A DNA stretch of 44,352 bases, taken from positions 1-44,352 of the forward strand of contig JAPZAV010000142.1 in assembly GCA_027460465.1 (NCBI GenBank), given 5' to 3'. The DNA is from Candidatus Methanoperedens sp. (GTDB taxonomy: Archaea; Halobacteriota; Methanosarcinia; Methanosarcinales; Methanoperedenaceae). The position numbers and the translations under genes are program-made. Position 1 is the stretch's first letter, and the number at the start of each line of letters is the position of its first letter. Positions 35,931-44,352 of the stretch are shown piece by piece. The notes beneath the pieces were generated by a model, which was not told where the DNA came from, made no database searches, and worked only from the letters and a program-made list of their open reading frames with translations.

Positions 35931-37259
35931 ATGCGAACAATCATCGTTGGCGCAGGGGAAGTAGGGTATCATGTGGCAAAAACGCTGTGCAAAAACAATG
36001 ATGTTACAATAATCGAAAAAAACGAAGAAGCCTGCGACAGGGCAAAGCAGCTCGATGTTCAGGTACTGCATGGGAATGGGGCAGATGTCAAACTCCTGAA
36101 GAAGGCAAACATAGATAAAGCCGAACTTGTGGTTGCTGTCACAGGCGTGGACGAGGTAAACATAGTAACGTGCATGGCTTCCAAGCTCCTGAACAATAAA
36201 GTGAAAACCATTGCTCGTGTGAGCAATCCTGATTACATTGACAGACCGGTATCTGTGAGAGAAACCGTGGGGATGAATGCCATGATCTGTCCAGAACTCT
36301 CGCTTGCTTCTGAAATAAATCAGATCCTTTCCATACCAGAGGCGATAAATGTAGAGAATTTCGTAGGTGGAAAAATAAAAATGATGGAGTTCAAAGTGGG
36401 TGAGCACAATCCACTCGCAGGGAAAAAGCTTTCAGAGTCAGATCTTCCTGAATGCTGCCTGATGTCAGCCATCTTTCGAGGGTCAGAACTGACAATCCCT
36501 CACGGCGATGATGTGATCCAGAAAAATGACAGGGTGGTGCTTGTTGGAAAACCAGAGGCGATCGAGGCCACGAGAAAGCTGTTCGAAGAAGGAAAGAAGA
36601 ACTCGAATAGAATAGCAGTGGTCGGGGGAGGGAAGGTTGGTTATTATCTCATCAAGCTTCTTGGCAAGAAGAGTTTCAAGCTAACGCTTCTTGAAATAAA
36701 CAAAAAAAAGAGCGAAGAGCTTGCCCAGTCTCTCCCTAATGTTCTTGTTATCAATGGCGATGGAACAGATCTATCCATAATGAAAGAGGAGAACATAGGC
36801 TCCATGGACGCTGTGATAGCGGTAACGAACAGCGATGAGAAAAACCTGTTATGCGCACTTCTTGCAAAGAGGCTGGGTGCTAAAAAGGTGATTGCAAGAG
36901 CAGACCGCCCTGATTATGCTGAGCTGTTTGAGATCGTGGGCGTTGACGTTGCAATAAGTCCTATCCAGGCAACAGTTAACGAGGTTTTGAAATTCACGAT
37001 GGGAATAGGCGTCGAATCCCTGGTCACGATCGAAGGCGAAAAGGGCAGGATCATTGAAATTACAGCGAAGCATAAATCAAAGATCATCAATAAGAAACTG
37101 AAAGATGTAAAGTTCCCGCGCGGTGCCATAGTAAGCGCTGTGGTCAGGGGCGAGGAAGTCATAATACCGGATGGCAACACCATGATCCTGCCAGAGGACA
37201 AAGTTGTGATCTTCACTCTGCCTGCAGCACTCTCTGCTGTGGAAGAGCTTTTCAGTTAG
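35931..37259 (+). CDS. trkA: Trk potassium uptake system regulatory protein TrkA (duplicated RCK/TrkA_N-TrkA_C)
   Basis: MRTIIVGAGEVGYHVAKTLCKNNDVTIIEKNEEACDRAKQLDVQVLHGNGAD... and second RIAVVGGGKVGYYLIKLLGKKSFKLTLLEINKKK... Confidence 0.95.
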   Translation: MRTIIVGAGEVGYHVAKTLCKNNDVTIIEKNEEACDRAKQLDVQVLHGNGADVKLLKKANIDKAELVVAVTGVDEVNIVTCMASKLLNNKVKTIARVSNPDYIDRPVSVRETVGMNAMICPELSLASEINQILSIPEAINVENFVGGKIKMMEFKVGEHNPLAGKKLSESDLPECCLMSAIFRGSELTIPHGDDVIQKNDRVVLVGKPEAIEATRKLFEEGKKNSNRIAVVGGGKVGYYLIKLLGKKSFKLTLLEINKKKSEELAQSLPNVLVINGDGTDLSIMKEENIGSMDAVIAVTNSDEKNLLCALLAKRLGAKKVIARADRPDYAELFEIVGVDVAISPIQATVNEVLKFTMGIGVESLVTIEGEKGRIIEITAKHKSKIINKKLKDVKFPRGAIVSAVVRGEEVIIPDGNTMILPEDKVVIFTLPAALSAVEELFS

Positions 37260-37267
37260 CTGGTTTC

Positions 37268-37501
37268 TTATCCTGTATCCCGCAGTTCACACGGTTCAGA
37301 CCGAAGTTCATTGTTCTCTTCTATCAACTTCTCCACCTTCATGCGGGCATTTTTCAGATTTGCATCGCACTCTCTGACCAGTTTTATCCCTTTCTCAAAA
37401 AGGTCAATACTCTCATCAAGGGAAAGCTGCCCGTTCTCAAGTTTTTCCACTATGCTCTCAAGTTCCTGAAGTTTCTCTTCAAAACTCATTTCCATATGCA
37501 T
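37268..37501 (-). CDS. xseB: Exodeoxyribonuclease VII small subunit
   Basis: SFEEKLQELESIVEKLENGQLSLDESIDLFEKGIKLVRECDANLKNARMKVEKL. Confidence 0.95.
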   Translation of the reverse strand: MHMEMSFEEKLQELESIVEKLENGQLSLDESIDLFEKGIKLVRECDANLKNARMKVEKLIEENNELRSEPCELRDTG

Positions 37502-38703
37502 GCCTCCTTATCTTTTACATCGCACCTGATTTTTCCATCGTTCACAATGATCTGGACTTCATCCATTTTTTCAACGTCGTTTACACTTCTCACCAGAGTT
37601 TTACCAGGTAGCTTCAATGCTATGCTGTACCCGCGGGAAAGCGTCGCGAGAGGGCTTACAGCATCAAGCTTTCCAGCATGTGCGCTGAACATCGCTCTTT
37701 TGATCTCGATCATCCTCTGGATGCCCTGTGTCTGGCGCTGCACTATTTCATCAAGATACTGCATGTAATTAACCAGACGTTCCCGGAATAAATGCAGATC
37801 AACCCTTTTTTTCAATTCCCGAACATACGAGGTTCTGTCGGTGATATAGCGCCTCTGGTGCTGGATCAATCTATTACTGTACATGCTGATCCTGCCGAGC
37901 AGCTCATTCTTTTCAGGCACCGCGATCTCAGCTGCCGCAGAAGGTGTGGGAGCGCGTTTATCTGCCACAAAATCAGCGATCGTGTAATCTGTCTCATGAC
38001 CGATAGCAGATATTACAGGTATTCTGGAATTATAAACAGCCTGCGCCACTATTTCCTCGTTGAAAGCCCAGAGATCCTCTATAGAACCTCCTCCTCTTCC
38101 AAGTATCATCAGGTCAGCATCTGTTCTGTTCAGCAGCTCTATGGAATGAACGATGCTCTGTGCAGCATATTCGCCCTGCACTATTGTGGGAACAAAAAGA
38201 ACGCTCACCGGGTACCTGCGGTTCAAAACAGTGAGTATGTCGTGGAGCACGGCTCCGGTTTCCGAGGTCGCCACTCCGATTTTCTCAGGGAATGCAGGAA
38301 GAGGTCTTTTGTGCAGAGGAGAGAAGAGCCCCTCTTTTTCAAGTCTGTTCTTTAACTGCTCGTATGCCTTGTAGAGTTCCCCGATCCCATCTGGACGGAT
38401 CATCCTTACCTTTAGCTGATACTGACCTTTCTGCTCATACACATCCAGATCCCCGAGAATGAGCACTTTCATACCATGCTCGAGCTCGAACCTGAGGTTC
38501 TGACCATACCATTTGAACATCACGCACTGCACAGAACTGCTCTTATCTTTCAGGGTGAAATATCTGTGACCTGAACTGTGGTTCTTGAAATTCGATACCT
38601 CGCCTCTGATCCAGACATCATTGAAATTCCCGGATATGAGCACCGCTTTTATTGCCTGAGTGAACTCATGCACGGTATAGATTCCTTTCTCTTCAAAAAA
38701 CAT
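37486..38703 (-). CDS. xseA: Exodeoxyribonuclease VII large subunit
   Basis: VHEFTQAIKAVLISGNFNDVWIRGEVSNFKNHSSGHRYFTLKDKSSSVQCVMFK...ILGRGGGSIEDLWAFNEEIVAQAVYNSRIPVISAIGHETDYTIADFVADKRAPTPSAAAE. Confidence 0.96.
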   Translation of the reverse strand: MFFEEKGIYTVHEFTQAIKAVLISGNFNDVWIRGEVSNFKNHSSGHRYFTLKDKSSSVQCVMFKWYGQNLRFELEHGMKVLILGDLDVYEQKGQYQLKVRMIRPDGIGELYKAYEQLKNRLEKEGLFSPLHKRPLPAFPEKIGVATSETGAVLHDILTVLNRRYPVSVLFVPTIVQGEYAAQSIVHSIELLNRTDADLMILGRGGGSIEDLWAFNEEIVAQAVYNSRIPVISAIGHETDYTIADFVADKRAPTPSAAAEIAVPEKNELLGRISMYSNRLIQHQRRYITDRTSYVRELKKRVDLHLFRERLVNYMQYLDEIVQRQTQGIQRMIEIKRAMFSAHAGKLDAVSPLATLSRGYSIALKLPGKTLVRSVNDVEKMDEVQIIVNDGKIRCDVKDKEACIWK

Positions 38704-38758
38704 AACACTTTACTTCGATCTCTCTAATTATCTGCTTTGCCATAGCGATGTGAAAGTA

Positions 38759-39217
38759 TTAAGATAGGTATGTATCAAGCGACAGAATCCCCTCAAGTTC
38801 TTCTTTGGTGATCGCAGTCTCGATAAGCACGCTTTCCCTGACATGGATGGGTGCATTGCAGCGAAGAGCAATCGCTATGCAATCACTCGGTCTTGCATCG
38901 AGTTCGAAATGTCTTCCATCCATAGAAACGCACATCCTTGCATAATAAACCCCGTCGTGCAGTTCATCTATCAGGATATCGTCTATCAGTGAACTCGTGC
39001 GTTCAAGCAGTGAGATGAAGAGGTCATGGGTCATTGGTCTGGGCGGGATCTCATGATTGAGAGCCGCGTTGATGGATATCGCTTCTGATAATCCAATATA
39101 GATCGGCATTATGCGCTTTGTATCGTCTTCAAGGAGCACAAGAGGTACAGGTCCCCCTGTTTTTTCAATCAGATACACGCCCTTTATAGCTACAGGTAAG
39201 ATTGTCCCGTTCATCAA
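38759..39217 (-). CDS. Bifunctional nuclease family (DUF151) protein
   Basis: VPLVLLEDDTKRIMPIYIGLSEAISINAALNHEIPPRPMTHDLFISLLE...FELDARPSDCIAIALRCNAPIHVRESV. Confidence 0.88.
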   Translation of the reverse strand: MMNGTILPVAIKGVYLIEKTGGPVPLVLLEDDTKRIMPIYIGLSEAISINAALNHEIPPRPMTHDLFISLLERTSSLIDDILIDELHDGVYYARMCVSMDGRHFELDARPSDCIAIALRCNAPIHVRESVLIETAITKEELEGILSLDTYLS

Positions 39218-39429
39218 TGTATTATTAATAAGAAGGGTAATAAGTTTTCCTGTTGCTTTATCTTAATGGGTTCAAAGGGTGAGCTAAGACCCCTTCCGAG
39301 AGGGAGGGGCGAACCCTTTGCAATTACTTTCATTATGCACTGATCAAGTATATATAACTTGAAACCAATAATATGAATAAGTCGTTCACCTTCAGGCTCA
39401 AACGGTCTTGAAATACAACTTAGTTCTCT

Positions 39430-39570
39430 GCTTGGAATCATGTAAAGCCGAACCGAGATGGGAACCGAAACGCAGTACCTACGGACTGTGGGGAATTCGC
39501 ACCTGCGGAGATTCCAAAAGGTAATCGTCGAAGCAGGAAGCCCCCTGCGATAGCGGGGGGAGGATGTCAC
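39430..39570 (+). mobile_element. Solo IS200/IS605 (IS1341-type) right end / omegaRNA-like remnant without tnpB
   Basis: gggaaccgaaacgcagtacctacggactgtggggaattcgcacctgcggagattccaaaaggtaatcgtcgaagcaggaagccccctgcgatagcggggggaggatgtcac: tnpB-3'/omegaRNA-like arrangement with terminal G/C hairpin ccccctgc-gata-gcgggggg; no TnpB ORF upstream. Confidence 0.6.
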
Positions 39571-39722
39571 GAATTGTCCGGAAATCATTTCGTACAGGAA
39601 ATACTCTCCAATGATTTGCAGTATGTACAAAAGTATATTGAATGTAATTTAGTTTCCTTTTCAGGAAGAAAATCTTCTTCAAACGGAAAGGCATAAATAG
39701 CCTCAAAAATTGATTATTAATT

Positions 39723-41051
39723 ATGACAGAAACTAAAGCGGCATTTGGCGGGAGTATTTCTCAGTTTTATCAAACCATCACAATACCAAAGGATATGAAA
39801 TATCACCTTGTATGTTCAGGATGCAATGACGTCTATTTCGACGATCGCATGAAGTGCGTAAGGGACAGCGCTCTGTTGAGGACATTTTACAGTAAGAGAC
39901 AGATCGAGCTAAAAAACGTCTCTGGAATGGGAAGGTTCCATGACTGGCTTCCTGTGAATAAGATAATCACATCAGATGCAGGCCCCGTCACATATAAAAG
40001 CACAGAACTTGCGGCTGAACTCGGTCTGAATAATCTACACATTTGTTTCAATGGCTACTGGCCTGAAAAAGGGGCATTTATTAAAACGTGCAGCTTCAAG
40101 GAACTCGAAGCTTTTCCAACAGTCGAGAGAACAAGAGGTTCGGGACGCTCCCTTGTTCTGGCTTCAGCAGGCAACACAGCCAGGGCATTTGCACATGCGT
40201 CTGCGCTAACCGGTATCGACGTATATATCGTGGTGCCTGCAAGCGCGAAACCAAGGATGTGGCTGCCCGAGGAACCCACGGATTCCATCCATCTCATTCA
40301 GATGGGAAAGAACTGCGATTACACAGATTCGATCCATCTTGCTGAGCGGCTTTCCTCGCTCCCGGGCATGCAGCCGGAGGGCGGCGCAAGGAACGTGGCG
40401 CGCAGGGATGGGATGGGAACTGTGATGCTTGATGCAGCTTTTAGCATGAACAGGATGCCTGACCACTATTTCCAGGCAATAGGGAGCGGAACAGGAGGAA
40501 TTGCGGCATGGGAAGCATCGCTTCGACTTCTTGAGGACGGGAGGTTCGGGATGAGACTACCTGAACTGCATCTTTCACAGAATCTGCCATTCGCGCCCAT
40601 GTACAATGCCTGGAAGGCTGGCAGGCGCGAGATCATCAAGGATCTTGATATGCCGAATCCGAAGAAGCTCATACATGAAATGTACGCAGATATCCTTTCC
40701 AACAGGGAACCGCCATACTTCATAGGCGGCGGGGTATATGATGCACTGTGCTCAACCAATGGTACAATGTACGGCATTTCAAACAGTGATGCAAGAACAG
40801 CGCAGCAGTTATTCGAAAGCTATGAAGGGATTGACATCTTCCCGCCCGCTGCTGTGGCAGTAGCATCCCTGATAGAGGCTGTGAACAATCAAAAAGTGGA
40901 AGCAGAGGATTATATTTTGTTAAATATCACAGGCGGTGGAGTAAAGAGGCTTGAGATGGATTATCGCATGTACAGAATCGAACCGGCCGTACATGCAGAA
41001 AATGCCAGTGTGCCTCTTGAAGAGATAATTGGCGAAAAGGTAATGGCCTGA
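39723..41051 (+). CDS. Cysteate synthase (threonine synthase-like PLP enzyme)
   Basis: YHLVCSGCNDVYFDDRMKCVRDSALLRTFYSKRQIEL...GSGRSLVLASAGNTARAFAHASALTGIDVYIVVP; adjacent to sulfopyruvate decarboxylase. Confidence 0.88.
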   Translation: MTETKAAFGGSISQFYQTITIPKDMKYHLVCSGCNDVYFDDRMKCVRDSALLRTFYSKRQIELKNVSGMGRFHDWLPVNKIITSDAGPVTYKSTELAAELGLNNLHICFNGYWPEKGAFIKTCSFKELEAFPTVERTRGSGRSLVLASAGNTARAFAHASALTGIDVYIVVPASAKPRMWLPEEPTDSIHLIQMGKNCDYTDSIHLAERLSSLPGMQPEGGARNVARRDGMGTVMLDAAFSMNRMPDHYFQAIGSGTGGIAAWEASLRLLEDGRFGMRLPELHLSQNLPFAPMYNAWKAGRREIIKDLDMPNPKKLIHEMYADILSNREPPYFIGGGVYDALCSTNGTMYGISNSDARTAQQLFESYEGIDIFPPAAVAVASLIEAVNNQKVEAEDYILLNITGGGVKRLEMDYRMYRIEPAVHAENASVPLEEIIGEKVMA

Positions 41052-42175
41052 TGGAAAGTCCTGAACAGAAGGTTGTCAGGATACTTAAGGAAAACAATAT
41101 TGATTTCGCTGCAACACTGCCGTGCGATAGAATAAAAGCGCTGCTTCCTCTGATCAGCAGGAGTATTTTTTCTATTCCTCTCACAAGAGAAGAAAACGGT
41201 ATCGGGATATGCGCCGGTATTTATCTTGGAGGAAAAAGACCTGTTATGGTGATACAGAGCACGGGTCTTGGCAACATGATAAATGCTCTCGGATCGCTGA
41301 ATCTCACCTACGGGATCCCGCTTCCGGTACTTGCAAGCTGGCGCGGAGTTTATAAGGAATCGATAGAGGCACAGCGGCATCTTGGAAAGAGACTGCCAGC
41401 GATCCTGGACGCCGCTGGAATAGCATTTACCATGATCAACAGCAGCGATGAGCTGGATAAGATAGATACCGCTATCAAAGATTCTTTTGAGAACTCCAGA
41501 CCTCATGTTGCACTTGTATCTCCTGCCGTATGGGAGAGCTCTTCCAGCGATGTTCCTGAGCCGCTTGAGATAGCTCCCCGGACTTCTGAGATGTGCTCAA
41601 AAGCAGAGATAGGGAAACCTGTGATGACGAGATACGATGCGATCAAGACCCTTGCTGCGCTGGTGAATGAAGATATCATAGTTGCAAACCTGGGAGTACC
41701 TGCAAAAGAACTGTATGAGATAAGGGACAGGGAGCTCAATTTCTATATGCTGGGCTCGATGGGGCTTGCCTCATCCATCGGGCTCGGGCTGGCTCTTGCG
41801 CAGGAAAGGCATGTGTATGTGATAGACGGGGATGGAAGTCTGCTCATGAACCCGAATGCCCTGACAGCTATTGGGGATCATGACAATGTGAACCTGAGCA
41901 TTATCGCGATCGATAACGCTGCTTATGGCTCTACAGGCAACCAGGAGACATGCACCCGCACCAGGATCGATCTTGAACTTCTTGCAAAGGCAAGCGGGAT
42001 AGAAGATACTGCAAAAGCTCATACGCAGGAGGAGTTAAAAGAGGCATTGCTTGGGAGAGTGAAATTCATTCATGTGATCGCAAGACCTGTGTATGCGAAA
42101 TGCAGGGAGATTCCCATGCCAGCAGGTGAGATCAAGCAGAGATTCATGAAAGCCCTGAACCCGTTGGCTTCATAG
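41051..42175 (+). CDS. comDE: Sulfopyruvate decarboxylase, fused ComD-ComE
   Basis: VVRILKENNIDFAATLPCDRIKALLPLI...TREENGIGICAGIYLGGKRPVMVIQSTGLGNMINAL...; C-terminal ThDP-binding YVIDGDGSLLMNPNALTAIGDHDNVNLSIIAIDNAAYGSTGNQ. Confidence 0.93.
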   Translation: MESPEQKVVRILKENNIDFAATLPCDRIKALLPLISRSIFSIPLTREENGIGICAGIYLGGKRPVMVIQSTGLGNMINALGSLNLTYGIPLPVLASWRGVYKESIEAQRHLGKRLPAILDAAGIAFTMINSSDELDKIDTAIKDSFENSRPHVALVSPAVWESSSSDVPEPLEIAPRTSEMCSKAEIGKPVMTRYDAIKTLAALVNEDIIVANLGVPAKELYEIRDRELNFYMLGSMGLASSIGLGLALAQERHVYVIDGDGSLLMNPNALTAIGDHDNVNLSIIAIDNAAYGSTGNQETCTRTRIDLELLAKASGIEDTAKAHTQEELKEALLGRVKFIHVIARPVYAKCREIPMPAGEIKQRFMKALNPLAS

Positions 42176-42529
42176 CACCTCTTCGTCTTCACGCCTCCAT
42201 GCAGGATCCACGATGCAGAGGAATACCAGATCCGAGCTTCCAGTGTTCTGGATGTACTGCTTTGAGCGCGGGGGGATGTAGATCGCCTGACCCTGGCTTA
42301 CCTTTTCGGATTCACCGTCTATGTGCATTATGCCTTCCCCATCCAGTATATAATAGACCTCAGAGGTCTTAAGCCTGTGGGGCTTTGAGGTATGGAATGG
42401 TTTTACGATCGCATGAGCAAAGCTGTACCTGATTTTGAGGTCTGCTTTTGCCGGGTGCAAAAGTTCACGCAGCAGAGAATCGTCCCCTGCTGTGAATTCC
42501 TCGCATTCTCTCAGATCTTTTATGAACAT
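42170..42529 (-). CDS. Cupin-domain protein
   Basis: SFAHAIVKPFHTSKPHRLKTSEVYYILDGEGIMHIDGESEKVSQGQAIYIPPRSKQYIQNTGSSDLVFLCIVDPAW. Confidence 0.9.
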   Translation of the reverse strand: MFIKDLRECEEFTAGDDSLLRELLHPAKADLKIRYSFAHAIVKPFHTSKPHRLKTSEVYYILDGEGIMHIDGESEKVSQGQAIYIPPRSKQYIQNTGSSDLVFLCIVDPAWRREDEEVL

Positions 42530-42586
42530 GAACCTGTTTTATTGGCTCAATTCTTATTATAATCTTCCTCGATATCATGCTTAATA

Positions 42587-43240
42587 ATGATATCTGATAC
42601 TGATCTCACACTCCTTAAGGAAAAATCTAAAGAACTTGGAGCTAACGAAGCCATATTGATCCCTGCAACCAGTATTGTGGTTGAGAACAGAACCATTCTA
42701 AAATGTATCTTTGGATGCAACGGATGGGGCAGCCGTGTTTGTCCGCCTTTCATACCCACTGTCGAAGAGTTTAGAAAAATGCTGTTCGAGTACAGGTGGG
42801 CACTGCTTGTGGACTGGAAATCTGAGAATATACTCTCCAGAGAAATAAGTGAAAATTTTGTTAAATACGGTGTATCTCCATCAAAAAACATTGAAACAAA
42901 TGAAGAATATCAGCGTGCTTTGAAAACAGTAATAAAAGAGCGAAAAGAAAAAATACAGCCCGGGAGTCTGGAACTTGAAAAGCTGGCCTGGACCCTTGGG
43001 TACAATACCTCCCTGGCCACTTTTCCGGGGATGTGCACGTGGTGTGCCAACAGCGAATTTTCAGATGTCAATTGCGCCAGGTCTAAAACTGAATGTCACC
43101 ATCCCACTATTCGCAGGCCATGCCTGATGGGGCTTGGCATACGACTCGATAAAACACTTGAAAAACTGAAAATCCCACTTCCAGACTTCCCGATAGAAAA
43201 TGGCATACCTAAACAGTATACATTGATATTAATAGACTGA
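42587..43240 (+). CDS. DUF2284-like cysteine-rich metal-binding protein
   Basis: LKCIFGCNGWGSRVCPPFIPTVEEFRKML...CTWCANSEFSDVNCARSKTECHHPTIRRPCLMGLGI. Confidence 0.75.
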   Translation: MISDTDLTLLKEKSKELGANEAILIPATSIVVENRTILKCIFGCNGWGSRVCPPFIPTVEEFRKMLFEYRWALLVDWKSENILSREISENFVKYGVSPSKNIETNEEYQRALKTVIKERKEKIQPGSLELEKLAWTLGYNTSLATFPGMCTWCANSEFSDVNCARSKTECHHPTIRRPCLMGLGIRLDKTLEKLKIPLPDFPIENGIPKQYTLILID

Positions 43241-43247
43241 TTCATTT

Positions 43248-44352
43248 CTATGACCCGGGAGCATAAATGCTCTGACCCTGCCCGAAATACGAGTCGTATA
43301 CGTGCTGATACACCATATCGCACTTATGCTGATACAATTCAGCTATATAGCTCCGAGGCAGGCGGTCCAGAATCTCTTCGATAGATAGCCTTACAGCTGC
43401 CCTCGATTGCTGCCGCTTTCTCCAATCGAGAACAAGTTTTTCTCTTTTCAGTGTTGCCAGGAGATCCCGCGCTACCTTTTTAACCTCCTGTTGCTCGCTC
43501 AGGGTCATTTCAGGTTTTATCAATAGATCAAAGATTGCCAGTTCTTCCTCGGTAAGATTCTCCGAAATTCCTCTTTTTTCTTCTTCATTGAGACCCTGTG
43601 CAAATTCCACAAGATTGGCGAAGAATGTTTCCACATTACAGGAGCCTGAATTATAATCATCTATCAGTCTCTGGAATTTCTCCAGGTAATTAACCCTGCT
43701 TTTGTTCAGGCGAACCATCTGCACCAGTTTGCGATTGATGGCGCCTCTGAGTTTTTCAACTTCAATTCTCTTACGGCTTTTCTCAAATTGTGCCTTTAAT
43801 GCCTCAAAATCGATCTGGCTCAAATCCACAAGGCGATATTCATCAGAGCTTTCCCGGATAACATATCCTTCAGTGGCGATGGACGCATCCAGCAGATTTT
43901 CGACTGATTCCATGACTTCTGAAATGTCGGTTTCCGGCGCCAGAGAACGTATCGTTTCTGCGATGTTAGCGATAAGTACTTGTGCCGGGCCGAACTCGTT
44001 TGCTGCCGGATCTGGCAGGATAGCCCTGTATATTCTGACCACATTAGATGCCATCGAAAGGTACTTTGCTTTTGATTCATCACTGGTCAGGATTGCATCA
44101 ATCGCATCATCAATCAATCTGACGCGCTTAAAACCACAGGCTGCCTGTATTTTTGAGATGTCAATGCCCCGTTCTGTGCAAAACGCTGTGGTTTCTAAAA
44201 TAACATTTTTTAGCTGTTCAACGAGAACACTCTTGTCGTTTACCGGCTTTTCACCTTCTTTTATTCCCCCTCCAGAGCCGTAGATCGCCAGTGCCTTCTG
44301 CAGGTTCCTGAACACTCCAACATAATCCACCACGAGACCGTTCAATTTTTCC
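43248..44352 (-). CDS. hsdR: Type I restriction endonuclease HsdR subunit, C-terminal part; 5' end beyond the right window edge
   Basis: EKLNGLVVDYVGVFRNLQKALAIYGSGGG...IDDAIDAILTSDESKAKYLSMASNVVRIYRAILPDPAANEFGPAQVLIANIAETIRSL...LSIEEILDRLPRSYIAELYQHKCDMVYQHVYDSYFG; frame open through the edge. Confidence 0.8.
   Translation of the reverse strand, partial: EKLNGLVVDYVGVFRNLQKALAIYGSGGGIKEGEKPVNDKSVLVEQLKNVILETTAFCTERGIDISKIQAACGFKRVRLIDDAIDAILTSDESKAKYLSMASNVVRIYRAILPDPAANEFGPAQVLIANIAETIRSLAPETDISEVMESVENLLDASIATEGYVIRESSDEYRLVDLSQIDFEALKAQFEKSRKRIEVEKLRGAINRKLVQMVRLNKSRVNYLEKFQRLIDDYNSGSCNVETFFANLVEFAQGLNEEEKRGISENLTEEELAIFDLLIKPEMTLSEQQEVKKVARDLLATLKREKLVLDWRKRQQSRAAVRLSIEEILDRLPRSYIAELYQHKCDMVYQHVYDSYFGQGQSIYAPGS

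Noticed and set aside
37792-38355. 187-aa plus-strand ORF opposite xseA
   Set aside because: Shadow ORF antisense to well-supported exonuclease VII large subunit.
39214-39630. 138-aa minus-strand ORF
   Set aside because: Lies antisense to the IS200/IS605-like end; no protein features.
1-44352. CRISPR array or Cas genes
   Set aside because: No regularly spaced direct repeats or Cas-like proteins seen; the only HsdR-type defence gene is partial at the right edge.

Overview
The window looks like a chromosomal segment of a methanogen- or ANME-type archaeon, probably Methanosarcinales or 'Ca. Methanoperedens'-like. This is inferred from cysteate synthase plus a fused sulfopyruvate decarboxylase (CoM biosynthesis), thiol:fumarate reductase (TfrAB) and a multihaem cytochrome/NrfD module. 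The left end (1-8.5 kb, minus strand) is the most unusual part. It holds a compact contractile-tail cassette (sheath, tube, tail-assembly chaperone) in which the chaperone ends on an A10 run that opens a coherent -1 frame. This cassette sits among large exported proteins: DUF2341/LamG/PEGA, and two Ig-like/CarboxypepD_reg/TM/zinc-ribbon paralogs plus a decayed third copy. The middle of the window has TfrAB, an NfnAB/SudAB-like pair, a tRNA-His, HtrA-like protease, APC permease, rubrerythrin, two VapBC-type toxin-antitoxin modules bracketed by a duplicated non-coding block, a PqqD/B12-radical SAM/small-protein operon that looks like a peptide-modifying cluster, and a heptahaem cytochrome/FeS/NrfD complex. 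Two tandem 490-aa ribbon-helix-helix-like paralogs flank a perfect 16-bp inverted repeat. The right part has DUF5667, a membrane-anchored wHTH protein, AroD, TrkA, XseAB, a DUF151 nuclease, a solo IS200/IS605 (omegaRNA-like) end, cysteate synthase/ComDE, a cupin, DUF2284 and the C-terminal part of a type I restriction HsdR. Several gene fragments (ADP-forming acetyl-CoA synthetase, histidine kinase, integrase, alcohol dehydrogenase) point to recombination. No CRISPR array or rRNA was seen. All family assignments come from reading the sequence; no database search was run.
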